DNA of 64,000 bases. Source: Metaphire vulgaris. Lineage: Eukaryota > Annelida > Clitellata > Crassiclitellata > Megascolecidae. Made by a program: the position numbers and the translations under genes. Shown in pieces: positions 16,399-25,996 of the stretch. Location: positions 8,820,516-8,884,515 of the forward strand of contig CM030872.1 of assembly GCA_018105865.1 (NCBI GenBank), given 5' to 3'. The notes under the pieces are model-generated. The model was not told where the DNA came from and ran no database searches. It worked only from the letters and a program-made list of their open reading frames with translations. How positions within the stretch are numbered: the first letter of the stretch is position 1; every line of letters begins with the position of its first letter.

Positions 16399-16952
16399 TG
16401 GGTTTTGAGTGGTTCAGTAGGGTCTGCCCTGTGTGTGAGAACCACTATGTTCCACCCACCCATCCATTCATTCACATTATGGTCTTGCTGTATAATCTCA
16501 TCCTTTGTCCTCTTGTCCTCTGGTAGATCTGTTTCTGTATTCTTGTCTTTGAGTTTAAAAATAACAACAAAATTTTGCAGTATACAATGGTAGAATGCCT
16601 GAACAACTTACTTTACAGTTATAATCAATTATATAATTATTGAAGAAAAATGGAAAAGTGCTAAGACTCGGAAACATTGAGGATTGAAAAGCACAGTGAA
16701 ACATCCATTTCAAATACAAAACAGAGTCTGGAAACAGTCTATAATTAATTTCCATGCAGTTTTTGGATAAAGTTTGAATCAATTCTAAGATCAGCAAAAA
16801 AATAAGAAAATACCTAAATTTAAGCCATCCAGCTCACGCACAACCTCTCTACTTGCAGACTCAACATCTTTTAGCTCATAGTCTTTCAACTAAAGAAACA
16901 CAAAACTAGGATTTGATTAATCAAAATCATCTGTATATATATATAAATATAA

Positions 16953-16983
<31 letters not shown>

Positions 16984-17829
16984 CATACATACATACATAC
17001 ATATATAATTAACTTTTATCTATGCATACACACATTTTACATAGATAGATAACTACAGATAGAGAGATAGATACACATTAACTTATTTCTATACACATAA
17101 CTATTAGATAGATAGATAAACAGATGGATCTATATCCAGATCAGTGGCATAGCAAGGGATCCAGAATATGTACAAAAATGTCCTTGTGTCAGTCTCCTTT
17201 AATTTGAACTTCTTTTGTTCATTCTCACATTCTCATATCACCTAACACCCCCACACACACACACACACCTACACAATGGTTTGGCATGACTTCCATGACC
17301 GGTCCCAGCCTGAAAAGGGGGTCAAAACCCCCAACCACCCAAGGCTACACCAATGAAATACATAGAATAACACAGATAGATAGGGACAGAGGGAGAGATA
17401 GATAAAGAGAGAAAGAAGTAGTCATACTCTGAATATAATACAAAACATCTGTAATTCTTTTCAAAGTATGCTGCAATAGTAATTCATTGTACCCGACAGT
17501 ATATTATCATATAACGTAAATAATTCTCATTCTAACCTCTTTCTGAAGGGAAGTAACTTTGCCTAAACAGGTCTTCAGCTCCAACTGTCGTTGCTCCAAC
17601 TGATTCTGCAGTGCAAGCTTTCTGTGAAAAGGAAACTCACACATTTTAAACTAATTATCAAAAAGTTTTACTAATTTCAGTAAAGTAATTATAAGAATTT
17701 AAGTATTCTTCAGACCTTTTAAAATTCTGCCAACCATTAACATAGATAGATAATCTCATGTCTATGTTGCTCCCACAAGAATAGAGATACTTATAACTGC
17801 AAAAAGTCAAGTAATGAAAATATGTCAAT

Positions 17830-17876
<47 letters not shown>

Positions 17877-20135
17877 AATGATGATACCCTAAAGTAGGAC
17901 CAATTGAATTTTATGCCACGCACAGATGAGAATTATGAGGTGGTTTTGGGGCGAACAACTTGCCCAAGATCGCTACGCTGAGGCTGGGGTCAGATTTGAA
18001 CCCACTACCCTCCAATAACACGTTAAGAATCCTACCACTACTCCACCATGCCCCCCTATAGACATTTCAAAACTAAAATCAATCCTATATTTCAAATTAG
18101 AAATCAATTCTTATTCTTATTACCCTTCAAGAACATTGCTTATATCTTGATTCAGTGACATCAACTGCTCTTCAAGTTCTCTGATTTTTGCATCTTTTCC
18201 CAAAATAACATTGTGCAATTTCTTCTCGTTTGCATCAGCTTCTTCCTTTTTCCTGCAGACAGCAAATAAGTTTACCATGGGCGCCCGCACATAGGGGCAA
18301 GAGGGGGCACATGCCCCCCTGGAAAATGCAAATACCAACATTTCACATTGAAATTTGAAAAACTTGCTAAAATATTAACTGTGACCATTGTGCTAACACG
18401 TGTTTTGCCCCTCCTGGAAAAATTCTGTGGGCACCCATGAAATTTACTGATGCTTTCCGGCAAAATCTTGACTTCAAAACAGAGGCATCAAACAACATGG
18501 AACAAAGAAAGTAAATGTTAAGCTATAAACAAAACAAATACCAGTACAAATATTCCTGATATGAACAAAAGGAAACTTAACAATGGCTGACATGCTGAGT
18601 AAAAAGTCAAGAATAGTTTTGTATTCAGGGAAAAATTTTGAGATCTATGGTTCTGCTGATTTCAGTTAGAAAAGACAAGAACCAAAAAATTTTATGTTGT
18701 CATTACAAAAACCATACCCAAAAATTCAAATACAAATATCTCAAAACTAATCAAAGTCTTCAACCAATTGACTGAGCTCTTGGGGAAAAAACTCATTCAT
18801 TGTTCGCACGAATTTATGAGTTCTGATGTCAGAAAATACTTAATAAATAATATAAACTGCAACTAAATATATTAACCTCTCAAGTACATAAGCAATTGCC
18901 TTTGTTACATCAGGATTTGAGACTTGAAGCCTCTGCCACAATGACCAGACAAATTCCTTATCTGCCTGAGAAACAACAAAATAAACTATAAACTATTTTC
19001 ACAATCTAATGCCTGTACCATGACCCCATCTAATACAGGCATGCACAACCTGTGACCCCTGGGTAAGATTCAGCCTGTCAACTTGTTCTGTGTGGCCCTC
19101 AAAGCAAATTGAAACCAGAAAACTGGCCCGAAAACAGTAATTTTGTCATAGAAATCATACATTAACTGATATCCATCTTCAATTGGGCCAATTTTTGTGC
19201 CAAACAGTAGCTCGTTGCAACATTTATTAAAAATAATTTAAATTTGAGTAGTAGATTTATATAAAATATGCTAAAAATTTATATGGATCTACAACTCAAA
19301 TTTAAATTACAAAGAAGGCAAGAGAGAAAGAGGAAAGCCCAGGAAAAAGTGGATGGATAACAGCAAAGGAGGCTTTGAAAGATACAAGATATTCTTCAGT
19401 GACGATGTAAAGATGATTTGACTATTCTACTTCAATACTATACTAACCACATTCTGCACTGCATAAACATAAGACAAGATCAGAGCTGTAATGCCCATTC
19501 AGAGAGAAAAGAACAAATTACCGTTATATCAATAATATGTTCAGTAAGTTAATTCATAAAAACACCAACCTTGCACTGGCTAAGTTCTTGATGCAGGAAT
19601 TGATTTTCATCTCTGAGTTGACTCAGCTCACTAGTTTCTATACTCAATCAACAAAGAAAGTAAATACAATCGATATCAAATGCTTCAAAATCTTAAGTTT
19701 AAGCCAAATCCATTCACAAAGCCCTGTCCAATGCAATGCAGAAATACCAACAGCAGGCTTTTGGAAAATCCTTTTTTTTCAAATACATGCATAAGTCCTG
19801 CAGGTTCGATATATAATCCACAATTTATCTAACAGCAAACAGAGAAGACAGTAAAAGAGACAGCCATCAAGAACGCCCCTAGCCTGTATATAAACACTAA
19901 AACTTATCACTAGATTATCAGAAAATTTGGCAAGGTAAAAACCAACATAGATTTTGTCAGCATGTAGATGTTCAACAGATGTTCAGTAATAGCAAATATT
20001 ATGTTTTTCGCAAAATACTGAGATTGACAAAAATTCTAAAGTAATTTGTCAACGACTGCAATACATTAAGACACATAGGTCAGTTGAAATTGCATCAAGT
20101 GTTTTACCTGAAGAAATACTGCTTGAAAGTGACAT
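8..20135 (-). CDS. CNTLN: Centlein (CNTLN) orthologue, coiled-coil centrosome linker protein; 3' end outside window
   Basis: Twenty-nine exons with matching splice phases encode 964 residues from an initiator Met at 20135. Known role of the family: centlein sits at the proximal ends of centrioles, bridges C-Nap1 (CEP250) and CEP68 to hold the two centrosomes together, and can bind microtubules. Seen here: the N-terminal signature DKEFVWSLW (residues 34-42) followed by an RLQ-x-NPD motif, which is diagnostic of centlein; KDAKIRELE downstream; [16 protein letters not shown] (about 456-470); and KRSLIEDYK (921-929), matching the vertebrate KRHLIEDLK block. The sequence is almost entirely heptad-like coiled coil, with a Ser-rich charged linker in the large exon at 4580-4793. 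Vertebrate centlein has about 1400 residues, so roughly the last 250-400 are missing at the left edge. The exon at 5974-6040 is the least certain: its frame is fixed only by phase and a weak SCKTVKT match. Confidence 0.93.
1137..1330. repeat. (AGT)n microsatellite, interrupted
   Basis: About 190 bp of AGT triplets with AAT and TTG variants. It begins 18 bp below the donor side of the CNTLN exon 1445-1348. Confidence 0.9.
2824..3105 (-). repeat. tRNA-derived SINE, family A, copy 1
   Basis: The reverse strand has a pol III promoter-like head: A-box-like GTGGTAACAATGCTGG and B box GGTTCAAGTCC (about 3042-3052). The body TACCCCCAGAGATGGCTTAT-type sequence is shared with copies at 14597 and 28118. 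Confidence 0.78.
3480..3567. repeat. Perfect hairpin and its repeats
   Basis: 3480-3509 is a palindrome with 14-bp perfect arms (CACAAACTGTTTAT) around CC. The arm sequence recurs three more times to 3567 in both orientations. Located in a CNTLN intron, 117 bp upstream of the exon 3363-3233. Confidence 0.8.
3683..3878 (+). mobile_element. LINE 3' end, same family as 32930
   Basis: Shares TGACTGGACCCTC, CTTACTCCCTCGC and the AGTAGAAATAGAAGAGGTGC / ACATTACATT tail. Lies in a CNTLN intron. Confidence 0.7.
4295..4485 (-). repeat. tRNA-derived SINE, family D
   Basis: The reverse strand gives GTGGAGCAGTGGTCAGCGCA (A box) and GTGGTTCAACTCCCGG (B box), a clear tRNA-like head. The body extends toward 4295 with GCTGTGAATGAGTACATC. 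Between two CNTLN exons. Confidence 0.72.
5060..5155 (+). mobile_element. LINE 3'-tail fragment (ACATT-tailed)
   Basis: Only the last 95 bp of the family are present: TACCCTGCAACTCCAATGC, AGAAGAGGCGCTATAC and (ACATT)n. It sits directly after an (ATT)n array. Confidence 0.65.
5472..5632. repeat. (CTAT)n/(CATC)n microsatellite
   Basis: CTAT, then CATC/CATA, then CTGT tetramers in one block inside a CNTLN intron. Confidence 0.9.
5655..5905 (+). mobile_element. LINE 3' end, TGATGCC/GATTGAT-tailed family, copy 1
   Basis: Shares CATACCTGTTTCACTTGGCC, GACCTGGCTCTAA, GGTGCGCCATCAGCTGAT with copies at 23600 and 25408. It ends in a (GAT)n/(GATT)n run. Confidence 0.65.
6273..6352. repeat. (AT)n microsatellite
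   Basis: About 80 bp of AT with a few GTAT/ACAT interruptions. Confidence 0.9.
6465..7275 (+). repeat. Direct repeat pair, ~110 bp, 700 bp apart
   Basis: ACAAATCAAACACAAGTAGC to TGCCTGTTTTAAAACA occurs at 6465-6575 and 7165-7275, each followed by SINE-B sequence. One copy lies on each side of the CNTLN exon 7104-7018. This is a repeat family inserted twice or a local duplication. Confidence 0.65.
6585..6680 (+). repeat. tRNA-derived SINE, family B, copy 1
   Basis: GCAGTGGAATAGTGGTAGGA (A box region) and GGGTTCGAATCTGACCC (B box). It follows a 110-bp sequence (6465-6575) that recurs at 7165-7275 before a second SINE-like copy. Confidence 0.7.
7340..7580 (+). mobile_element. LINE 3' end (CR1/L2-like), GCGCTATATAAAT-tailed
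   Basis: Translation contains [11 protein letters not shown], then [12 protein letters not shown], the standard end of CR1/L2-type ORFs. It ends TTATTGCGCTATATAAATTG; the same tail recurs near 6930. Confidence 0.68.
7590..7660 (+). repeat. tRNA-derived SINE, family B, copy 2
   Basis: AGTGGTAGAACTCTTGACAC and GGGTTCGAATCTGACCC. Split from its 5' part (7278-7315) by the LINE end at 7340-7580. Confidence 0.65.
9490..9668. mobile_element. pogo/Tigger-like MITE, copy 1
   Basis: Ends CAGAACTTCATTATAAC and TTATAATGAGGTTCTACTG are inverted. The interior GGATATAATGTACCTCGGATAT is shared with the copies at 37015 and 51661. Lies in a CNTLN intron. Confidence 0.7.
10403..10462. repeat. Three tandem copies of a ~20-bp unit
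   Basis: The unit ATCAAATGGTAATGTAAAT is repeated three times with almost no change, in a CNTLN intron. Confidence 0.75.
12237..12325 (-). mobile_element. LINE 3'-tail fragment, reverse orientation
   Basis: Reverse copy of the ACATT-tailed family (AATGTAATG start, TATAGCGCCTCTTCTATTTC, CATGGTAAAGTAGTGAGAC). Confidence 0.65.
12490..12572 (+). mobile_element. LINE 3'-tail fragment, forward orientation
   Basis: TGCTAGGAGCGCCTCTGAG to (ACATT)n, 250 bp from the reverse copy at 12237, so the pair could form an inverted repeat. Confidence 0.65.
13803..13884. repeat. (CAT)n microsatellite
   Basis: 27 or so CAT triplets, next to the LINE remnant at 13893. Confidence 0.9.
13893..14178 (-). mobile_element. 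LINE C-terminal fragment, copy 1 of a pair
   Basis: The reverse strand carries an ORF remnant with [19 protein letters not shown] sequence, near-identical to 24645-24862. Consistent with an RTE-like 3' end. A long (CAT)n array sits beside it. Confidence 0.6.
14597..14885 (-). repeat. tRNA-derived SINE, family A, copy 2
   Basis: Nearly full-length match to 2824-3105. B box GGGTTCGATCCC on the reverse strand. Lies in the CNTLN intron after exon 14501-14392's neighbour. Confidence 0.78.
15652..15800 (-). repeat. SINE family A-like partial copy
   Basis: GGTAAAGGTAGGCCCGTACTC to CTAGACCCGCGTTTTGCC matches the tail half of family A. The pol III head is missing. A similar partial copy lies at 41687-41850. 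Confidence 0.6.
16028..16400. repeat. Compound (AAT)n/(AGT)n microsatellite
   Basis: 370 bp of AAT, AGT, AAC and AAGT blocks in a CNTLN intron. Long homopolymeric ORFs (poly-Leu, poly-Ile) here are artefacts. Confidence 0.9.
17925..18055 (-). repeat. tRNA-derived SINE, family B-like, reverse
   Basis: The reverse strand gives CATGGTGGAGTAGTGGTAGG and GTGGGTTCAAATCTGACCCC, then CCTCAGCGTAGCGATCTTGG. Lies between CNTLN exons. Confidence 0.7.
18276..18439. mobile_element. MITE, CATGGGCGCCCGC family, copy 1
   Basis: Ends CATGGGCGCCCGCAC and GTGGGCACCCATG. Target duplication AAGTTTAC/AAATTTAC (7 of 8). Only 23 nt separate its end from the splice acceptor of the CNTLN exon 18252-18124. Confidence 0.87.
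18877..18965 (-). CDS. CNTLN: CNTLN signature exon (DKEFVWSLW block)
   Basis: This exon encodes [13 protein letters not shown] followed by [16 protein letters not shown]. The block is the best conserved part of centlein, and it identified the gene. It enters in phase 0 and leaves in phase 2, feeding an AG|G arginine codon completed in the exon at 18252-18124, whose KDAKIRELE also matches the family. Confidence 0.93.
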
Positions 20136-20198
20136 AGCTGAAAGCCTATAACACAGAACATGATTGGGTCAATTCACATGAATTCAATCTGTTTAACA

Positions 20199-20575
20199 CG
20201 AACATCTTAAAGAAAATCCTAGGAGTAACCAGGCTAGAGAAACTACGTAATGACTTCATAAAAGACCAACTGAAATGGCAAAAAGACATCATAAGCAGGA
20301 TACATCAACAGCGTTTACATTACTTCGGCCACGTAACACGAATGGAGGACTACAGATATCCAAAGATCACAATGTTTGGGAAAGTACACGGCAAAAGAAG
20401 AAGAGGAAGACCAAAGAAACGATGGATAGATTCAATAAAAGAGGACTGCAGAACAATAGGTCTAAGTATTCACGCGGCGTAGAGAGCTGCACGAGACAGA
20501 GGGACATGGAGATCAATACTGGATGGGTTACCTATGCATGCAAATAGCATTGTCAAGGTTTAGATAGATAGATGG
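20199..20575 (+). mobile_element. RTE-like LINE ORF C-terminal fragment
   Basis: Translation gives ILGVTRLEKLRNDFIKDQ, then RLHYFGHVTRMED, GKRRRGRPKKRWIDSIKED and (after one in-frame TAA) ARDRGTWRSI. The GHV-x-RM / GRPKKRW / DR-x-WR series is the usual C terminus of RTE-type non-LTR retrotransposons. A (GATA)n tail follows. 5'-truncated and dead. Confidence 0.8.
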
Positions 20576-21332
20576 AACACAACACCAGTTATGCCAAATG
20601 AAGTTTTCAATTTGGTGAAAAAGTATAACTGATTCCGCTTGCCAACGGTTGCAGAAATTCTAGCAAAATCATGCAAGTTACCAGTGTCTGATCTGTTAAT
20701 AGTGACAACCAACCCACTCACTGGCACTTAATAATGTTTGGCATTGAGTCTGTAGCAGTCTGACACCAATGAATTTTTAAAAACCAAACATTAAGCAATT
20801 ATCCCCAGACCAGAGCAGTAATTATGCTATTGTAAGCAGATTGAATGGGGGGGGCCTCGTGTAGGCAAATACCGAGTGAGGGAATTACAAGTAAAACATG
20901 GTCCTCCATCCTACAAGCACCTAAACATTCAAAGTATATTAATATGATGTGCATGCAACCAATCAGCACTCGACAGCAGTGATAAAATGAATAGCGATGG
21001 CAACATTGTGAAGGTAAGTAAGTAAACGTTCAGATTATTGCAGTGACTTGTCCATTGGTGGACTACGTCAACGCATTACAGAGTTAGAGTTCATAGCCAG
21101 TGCAGAACAGCCAAGTCTTTAGCCTCTCCTTGAAAATGTCGAGCGAAAGGAGAGTTAAACGTATGGCGGTAGGCCATTAAAGATCCTCGCGCAGCATGAT
21201 CTCCTACGGTGCAGAGGCACGTTCTCAGGACAGCCAGTGAGAGGCAGACAAGGCGGATCTCAGGCCATAGGCAGCCACAGGTTCGGTGGTAAAGGCTGGC
21301 CACCATCCGCCGATGTATGGCTTAGCCAACTA

Positions 21333-21529
21333 CAGTGGTGGCTCCAGGATTTGGCAAGTGGAGGGGGCGTTGGAGTGGAAACTTTTAAGCTAGAGGCCAA
21401 CTATTTGTTGCTAGGTATTTAGCAGTAAGTATAGGTCCCAACATGGGAGACACTGGAGGACCAGGCATTCAATCGCAGGGGAGGGGCGGGGTACACGGCC
21501 CCCGGGGTCCCCATATGGAGCCGCCACTG
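21333..21529 (+). mobile_element. MITE, CAGTGGCGGCTCC family, copy 1
   Basis: Ends CAGTGGTGGCTCCAGGAT and GGAGCCGCCACTG are inverted repeats. The 8-bp target duplication is GCCAACTA/GCCAGCTA (one mismatch). A hAT-type non-autonomous element lying in the CNTLN/BFR1-like intergenic region. Confidence 0.85.
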
Positions 21530-22978
21530 GCCAGCTATGTGCTGATCGCCAAAAACCGAGGATCAGCACCGGATCCTATGGACAATGAACCTACGGGTGC
21601 GCCTTTACCTTTACCGTGCAAGCAGACATGTGACTGCCTGAGAAATAAAATCTTCACGGGCCGATAGAACCGCTCCCGGTTTCAGAGCCGACGCTCAACC
21701 GAAAAAGCCACCGAGACTAACATTCAATATTCCCAGAGGCATCAACGAACAGCCACAGTATGCCAAATTATTCATCATTCAAAAGTCAGTAACCCAAAAT
21801 TTGGAAGAGCATGTCCTTACTTGCTTAAGGCGTCCTTAGTTCCAACTACTCAAACTCAGCTGCAAATATATTAAATAAATAACCAACTAACGAAATTATC
21901 CGACGATTCAGCGTATAATTTTGTTCCTATTTTAATGAACAAATTAATAAATTATGCAAAAATCGCTTTAAAACCTTAAATTTAAACGTTCATTTCTCCA
22001 GAGTTGCTCATAGGAACACACAGGAAGTTTTGAAATTGCGCTTGGGTTTTAATTAATATGCGCCGCTGTAGCGCTTTTTATGTAGATACAAAAACTCGTC
22101 AGTATTTTATTGCAATTAGTCGCTTGTTTTTAATCTATTAGATGTGTTAAGTGAGTAATAAATCTAGCTTTAGTTTGAAATTGCATTTAAATTGTATATA
22201 AGTGGTTTAAATGGACCTGTGGCTGAATTGGCTAAATCTCGTCCAAAAATTTTTGTTACAGCATTAGATAACATGTTATAATTTTCAAACTACTTTAAGG
22301 GCTAAATTTATCAAACATCTACATGCTTTTATCAAAACGCTGCAAAGTATGCGGATTTGTTGCGCAATAGCTAAGTGAGTACCTCATCATACTTACTTTA
22401 CTCATAATAAACATAGTGATATTTGCTCTATAGCTAAAAGATAGTCTTTTTCATTTAACTTCTGTTCTGTTAATTTTTGAACTACATTAAATATTAAACT
22501 GATTTCCAGATTAAAATGAAATAATGTTAAATATTGCATCAGAGGGTTGCTCATACTTTTTATCTGATGCCGGAAAATAGTTCGCAACTTCTGTCAATAC
22601 TATTCAAATTAATAAATCGAAATTTTCATTAAAAATACCATTTTCTTTACTAATATAGCGTTTAAAAATTATTAAACTTTTGTCGAATTTAATTAAAAAA
22701 TGCAACGTCTTAACGTTGCTCTTAGTCTTAGGCTCTTAGCTCTTAGCACGGCAGCCAACGGCGCATTGACACAAAACCTCTTCACTGCTGAGATCCCATC
22801 ACTGCCGATTGGCAGGTGCCCGATCATTGCGCCTTCTCTACTTCATTAGGCGTACAATTAAAGAATGCGTAAGAGCGTATAGAGATAGGAAGATGATAAT
22901 CTCGGGGTCGCCGAGTCACCTTTGAAGTTCTTCCTCTCGGGATCTAGGAAATATTTTGCCCGTTTCTTCTGCCAAGGG

Positions 22979-25798
22979 ATGGCAGAATCGACCGGGACCG
23001 ACGACCGCCCAGGTATGAGTAAGATGCTTATAAAGCGGGTAGTCCCAGTCGAGACCTTTTAAACTACGCTGTTCGATGACTTGTGTACGTTCAGGGATGA
23101 GTCACGCGCTGGAGTTTCTATTCCTGAACGCCTAGAAGGAGTTGCAGGGCCGTTGCTTGCTTCTATTTATACATTGCATCAGTCTGTTTAATTGTAATTA
23201 ATGTTGCCTCGTGGTTATGTGTGTGTGTGTGTGCAACTTAATTGTTGAAATATGACCTGAGAGTGACGTGATGATTGGATGACTCAACCCTTTGACGGGT
23301 GTCACGCAGTTGATGCGTCAAGCACGGCAGGCTGGAAATCCCCTGGCGTGTCTGAAGGGATTGACAGGATTTTATTGATAAAGTCTAAATTACCATTGTT
23401 TCCAGGGCAGTTGCTAGCCTTTACTGCTAAAAAGACCTGTGTGTATGTATGTATATATATATTATATATTATATATATTTATATATATATATATAATAAT
23501 CTAGCATGATAATTTGTCTAATGAAACGCATCAAAACTGGGTCACAACATGATAATTGGTAAACTAGGGTAGAAATGATGCAATATTACACATTTTTAGA
23601 ACAAGATTAAGACCCCATCTTTTTGACCTGGCTTATCCACCATAGACTGTCACCCAATTGTCTGGCCGAATGCCCTGGATTTGACCTGGGCCTTATATGA
23701 TTTTGATTCGGTGTGCTATCAGCTGATGCCCCTGTGCATTATGAAGTGGCGCTGTAGAAAAACTTTAAGATTAGATTAGAACTATGGCCGATGGGCCCGT
23801 GAGTTCAACAGTTTCCAGAGTCTCAGCAATATTTGGGGCCCCATTCAGTAGCCCAGTACACCACTGACTGGTGCTTAGCTTAATAGAGATTGAGTAACTG
23901 ATTAGAAGATTGCTGTTCAGATGTTGTAATTTTAGACCTGCATTCCTGTGCAGGCCTGAGGAGAGGGGGTTGCAGCCGGTACATTGTTCCGGGGCCCATG
24001 GAGCCCACAGGGGCCCATGCCCGATAATGTTTTTTTTGCTTGTCAGAGAGTTGATAAATTTTTTTCTGGGACCCGTCACAATTTTTTTGTACCGGGGCCC
24101 GCAACTTCTCTCGGCAGCCCCGTTCCTGTGCATGATTGACCTGTAAATCTAATTTCAGGCGGTCGTCATTTGAAGCCACCGAACCGAAAGAAGCACGAGG
24201 AAGATTTGGAAAAGCTTCACGTGATAGTTAGGGAAAAGGAGGAAGAACTGGTATCCTTGTTTTAAAAGCTTTGATTAAATTTCCTTCAATGTCACATGCT
24301 CTGTTGCTTTGTTCACAATTCGATTAAGTGTTATTTCTACAACGGCAGCAATTCTGTTTCGCACGAATGAAAGATCCTCGATCTTAGTTTATTCCCGTTG
24401 AAAGGTAGACTTTATAATGAGACATCATTATCATCATCATCATCATCATCATCATCAAATGGGTTGTTGTGAGACAGTGTAGTGACTTACTCACGTATTA
24501 TTGTATTCGATGTCTTTGGTTTGTTTTGGACATCTTCCGGTTGAAGTTTTGGACTGTTGAGTTTATAATTTAAAAAATTCTTACAAAATTGTTTCTTTCT
24601 AATCTCCTTCAGTTTCACAACCTGTGCATCGAGCGTCCAATAGGGTTCATTGCCCATTGGTGTATAATGCCATTAACACAGTTTTCTGTCATTCTCTTTC
24701 CTGTTCATTGCTCTGTGACTTAGATCCTGTAAACTGCTTCCACACCATTCTTCAATATCATCACACCATTCCTTGTGCGGTCTTTCTTTCTTATTAGAAA
24801 TCACCCTCCATTATTCCAAACATTAGATCTTTGATCTTTCTGTCCTCTTTCATTCTGCATATTAAATGTTCAAAAAATGGAATTTAATTTTGTGTCACTT
24901 TTGCACAACAGTTTTCTTTGTCTGAATTCTCATTTGTAATCTTTTTGGTCCACCCAATTCTTAGTATTTTTCCATCATGTTTCCTTTCAAAGGCAAGTAT
25001 TCCTCTTTTCAAGAAGAAACTTCTCTACATTTATATAAAAGGAATATAGTCTCAAGCTTCAGTCCCCCTGTGCTTCTGAATTGCAACATTGTGTGAATGT
25101 TGCACTGAAGTTGGTGTCTGCTGTGATAAGATTTGTGTTGTTGATCTTGATCAGCAGTTATACATTTTTCAGAAATTAATGGGGATTTGGCCACTCCTAC
25201 CCAAACATGTTCCACTTTTGAGTTTTGTTTCTTAAAAAATATGCTTTGGGTTTTTTTCATATTCTGATTTTTGTCATTTCCCAGTTGTGGTAATGCTACA
25301 TTTTTTTGATGATGTTACTTGGAGCCGAGGTGGATAAACCTTTAAATTTTTATATCCCACATAGTGTTGAGGCAATTGTGTTGTATAACTAAGAATTTAT
25401 CATCTTTCAGATCTGGTCTTAAAACATACCTGTTTGACTTGGCTTATCCCTCTTAGATTGCTCCCCCGCTGTTCTGACTGATCTTCCGGATTGACCTGGC
25501 TCTAATCCTATTTGGATTTGGTGCACCATCAGCTGATGCCCTGGGCATTATGATAGTGGCGCCATAGAAGTTGATTGATTTATTGAGTGAATGAGTGAGT
25601 GTGAGTGATTGATTGATTGATTTGATTGATTGATTGATCGATTGATTGATTGATTGAGGCAAGTGGGTAGACATTTTGGCTTTTGTTAAGAAGTTTTTGA
25701 GCACAGAAATATATTTTTCAAGATTGGTTTTGGAATTTCTGCTTGACAGAATAATTATTCCAAACCTTTTTATCCATTCACAATAGTCAGCAGTACAT

Positions 25799-25858
<60 letters not shown>

Positions 25859-25941
25859 AATACTATGACACTTTTTCGTAAAAGAAGTGCAGTGTTGTGT
25901 ATTGTTGGATGGCTCAGTCTGCACTTGGGCATTATGCATAA

Positions 25942-25996
<55 letters not shown>

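Larger units (their letters stand above)
8..20145 (-). other. CNTLN: Exon map of CNTLN
   Basis: Coding exons in transcript order (high to low coordinate): 20135-20108 (the exon itself begins at 20145 after a TATAG acceptor, so an upstream noncoding exon is implied), 19637-19570, 18965-18877, 18252-18124, 17621-17537, 16889-16814, 15947-15844, 15479-15423, 15218-15121, 14501-14392, 13723-13671, 13140-13049, 12149-11996, 11867-11746, 11050-10886, 9817-9717, 8971-8886, 8215-8127, 7104-7018, 6040-5974, 5294-5218, 4793-4580, 4116-4038, 3363-3233, 2772-2641, 2249-2112, 1445-1348, 450-348, 67-8. Each is bounded by AG/GT, and the coding lengths sum to 2892 nt with the frame kept throughout. The last exon ends in phase 0 at a GTGAGTA donor, so the gene continues to the left. 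The introns hold only repeats and unremarkable AT-rich sequence. Confidence 0.88.
20146..22978. promoter_or_regulatory. Head-to-head intergenic region between CNTLN and the BFR1-like gene
   Basis: The first coding exons of the two genes point away from each other across this 2.8-kb interval, so both promoters should lie here. A possible end of a noncoding CNTLN exon is the AGCAA|GTAAGG donor at about 21821 on the minus strand; this is weak. The interval also holds an RTE-like LINE tail (20199-20575), a poly-G tract near 20848, SINE-like sequence with a (GTAA) tail around 21010-21660, and a hAT-type MITE (21333-21529). The GC-richer 22740-23010 stretch just upstream of the BFR1-like start is the most promoter-like part. 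I see no TATA box or CpG island that I would call with confidence. Confidence 0.4.

Noticed and set aside
16026..16475. Poly-Leu/poly-Ile open frames
   Set aside because: Translations of (AAT)n/(AGT)n microsatellites. The same holds for open frames at 47705-48046, 52418-52842, 56925-57233 and 57851-58051.
20275..20547. 90-codon plus-strand frame near the CNTLN start
   Set aside because: It is the wrong frame of an RTE-like LINE C terminus; the correct frame gives the GRPKKRW motif.
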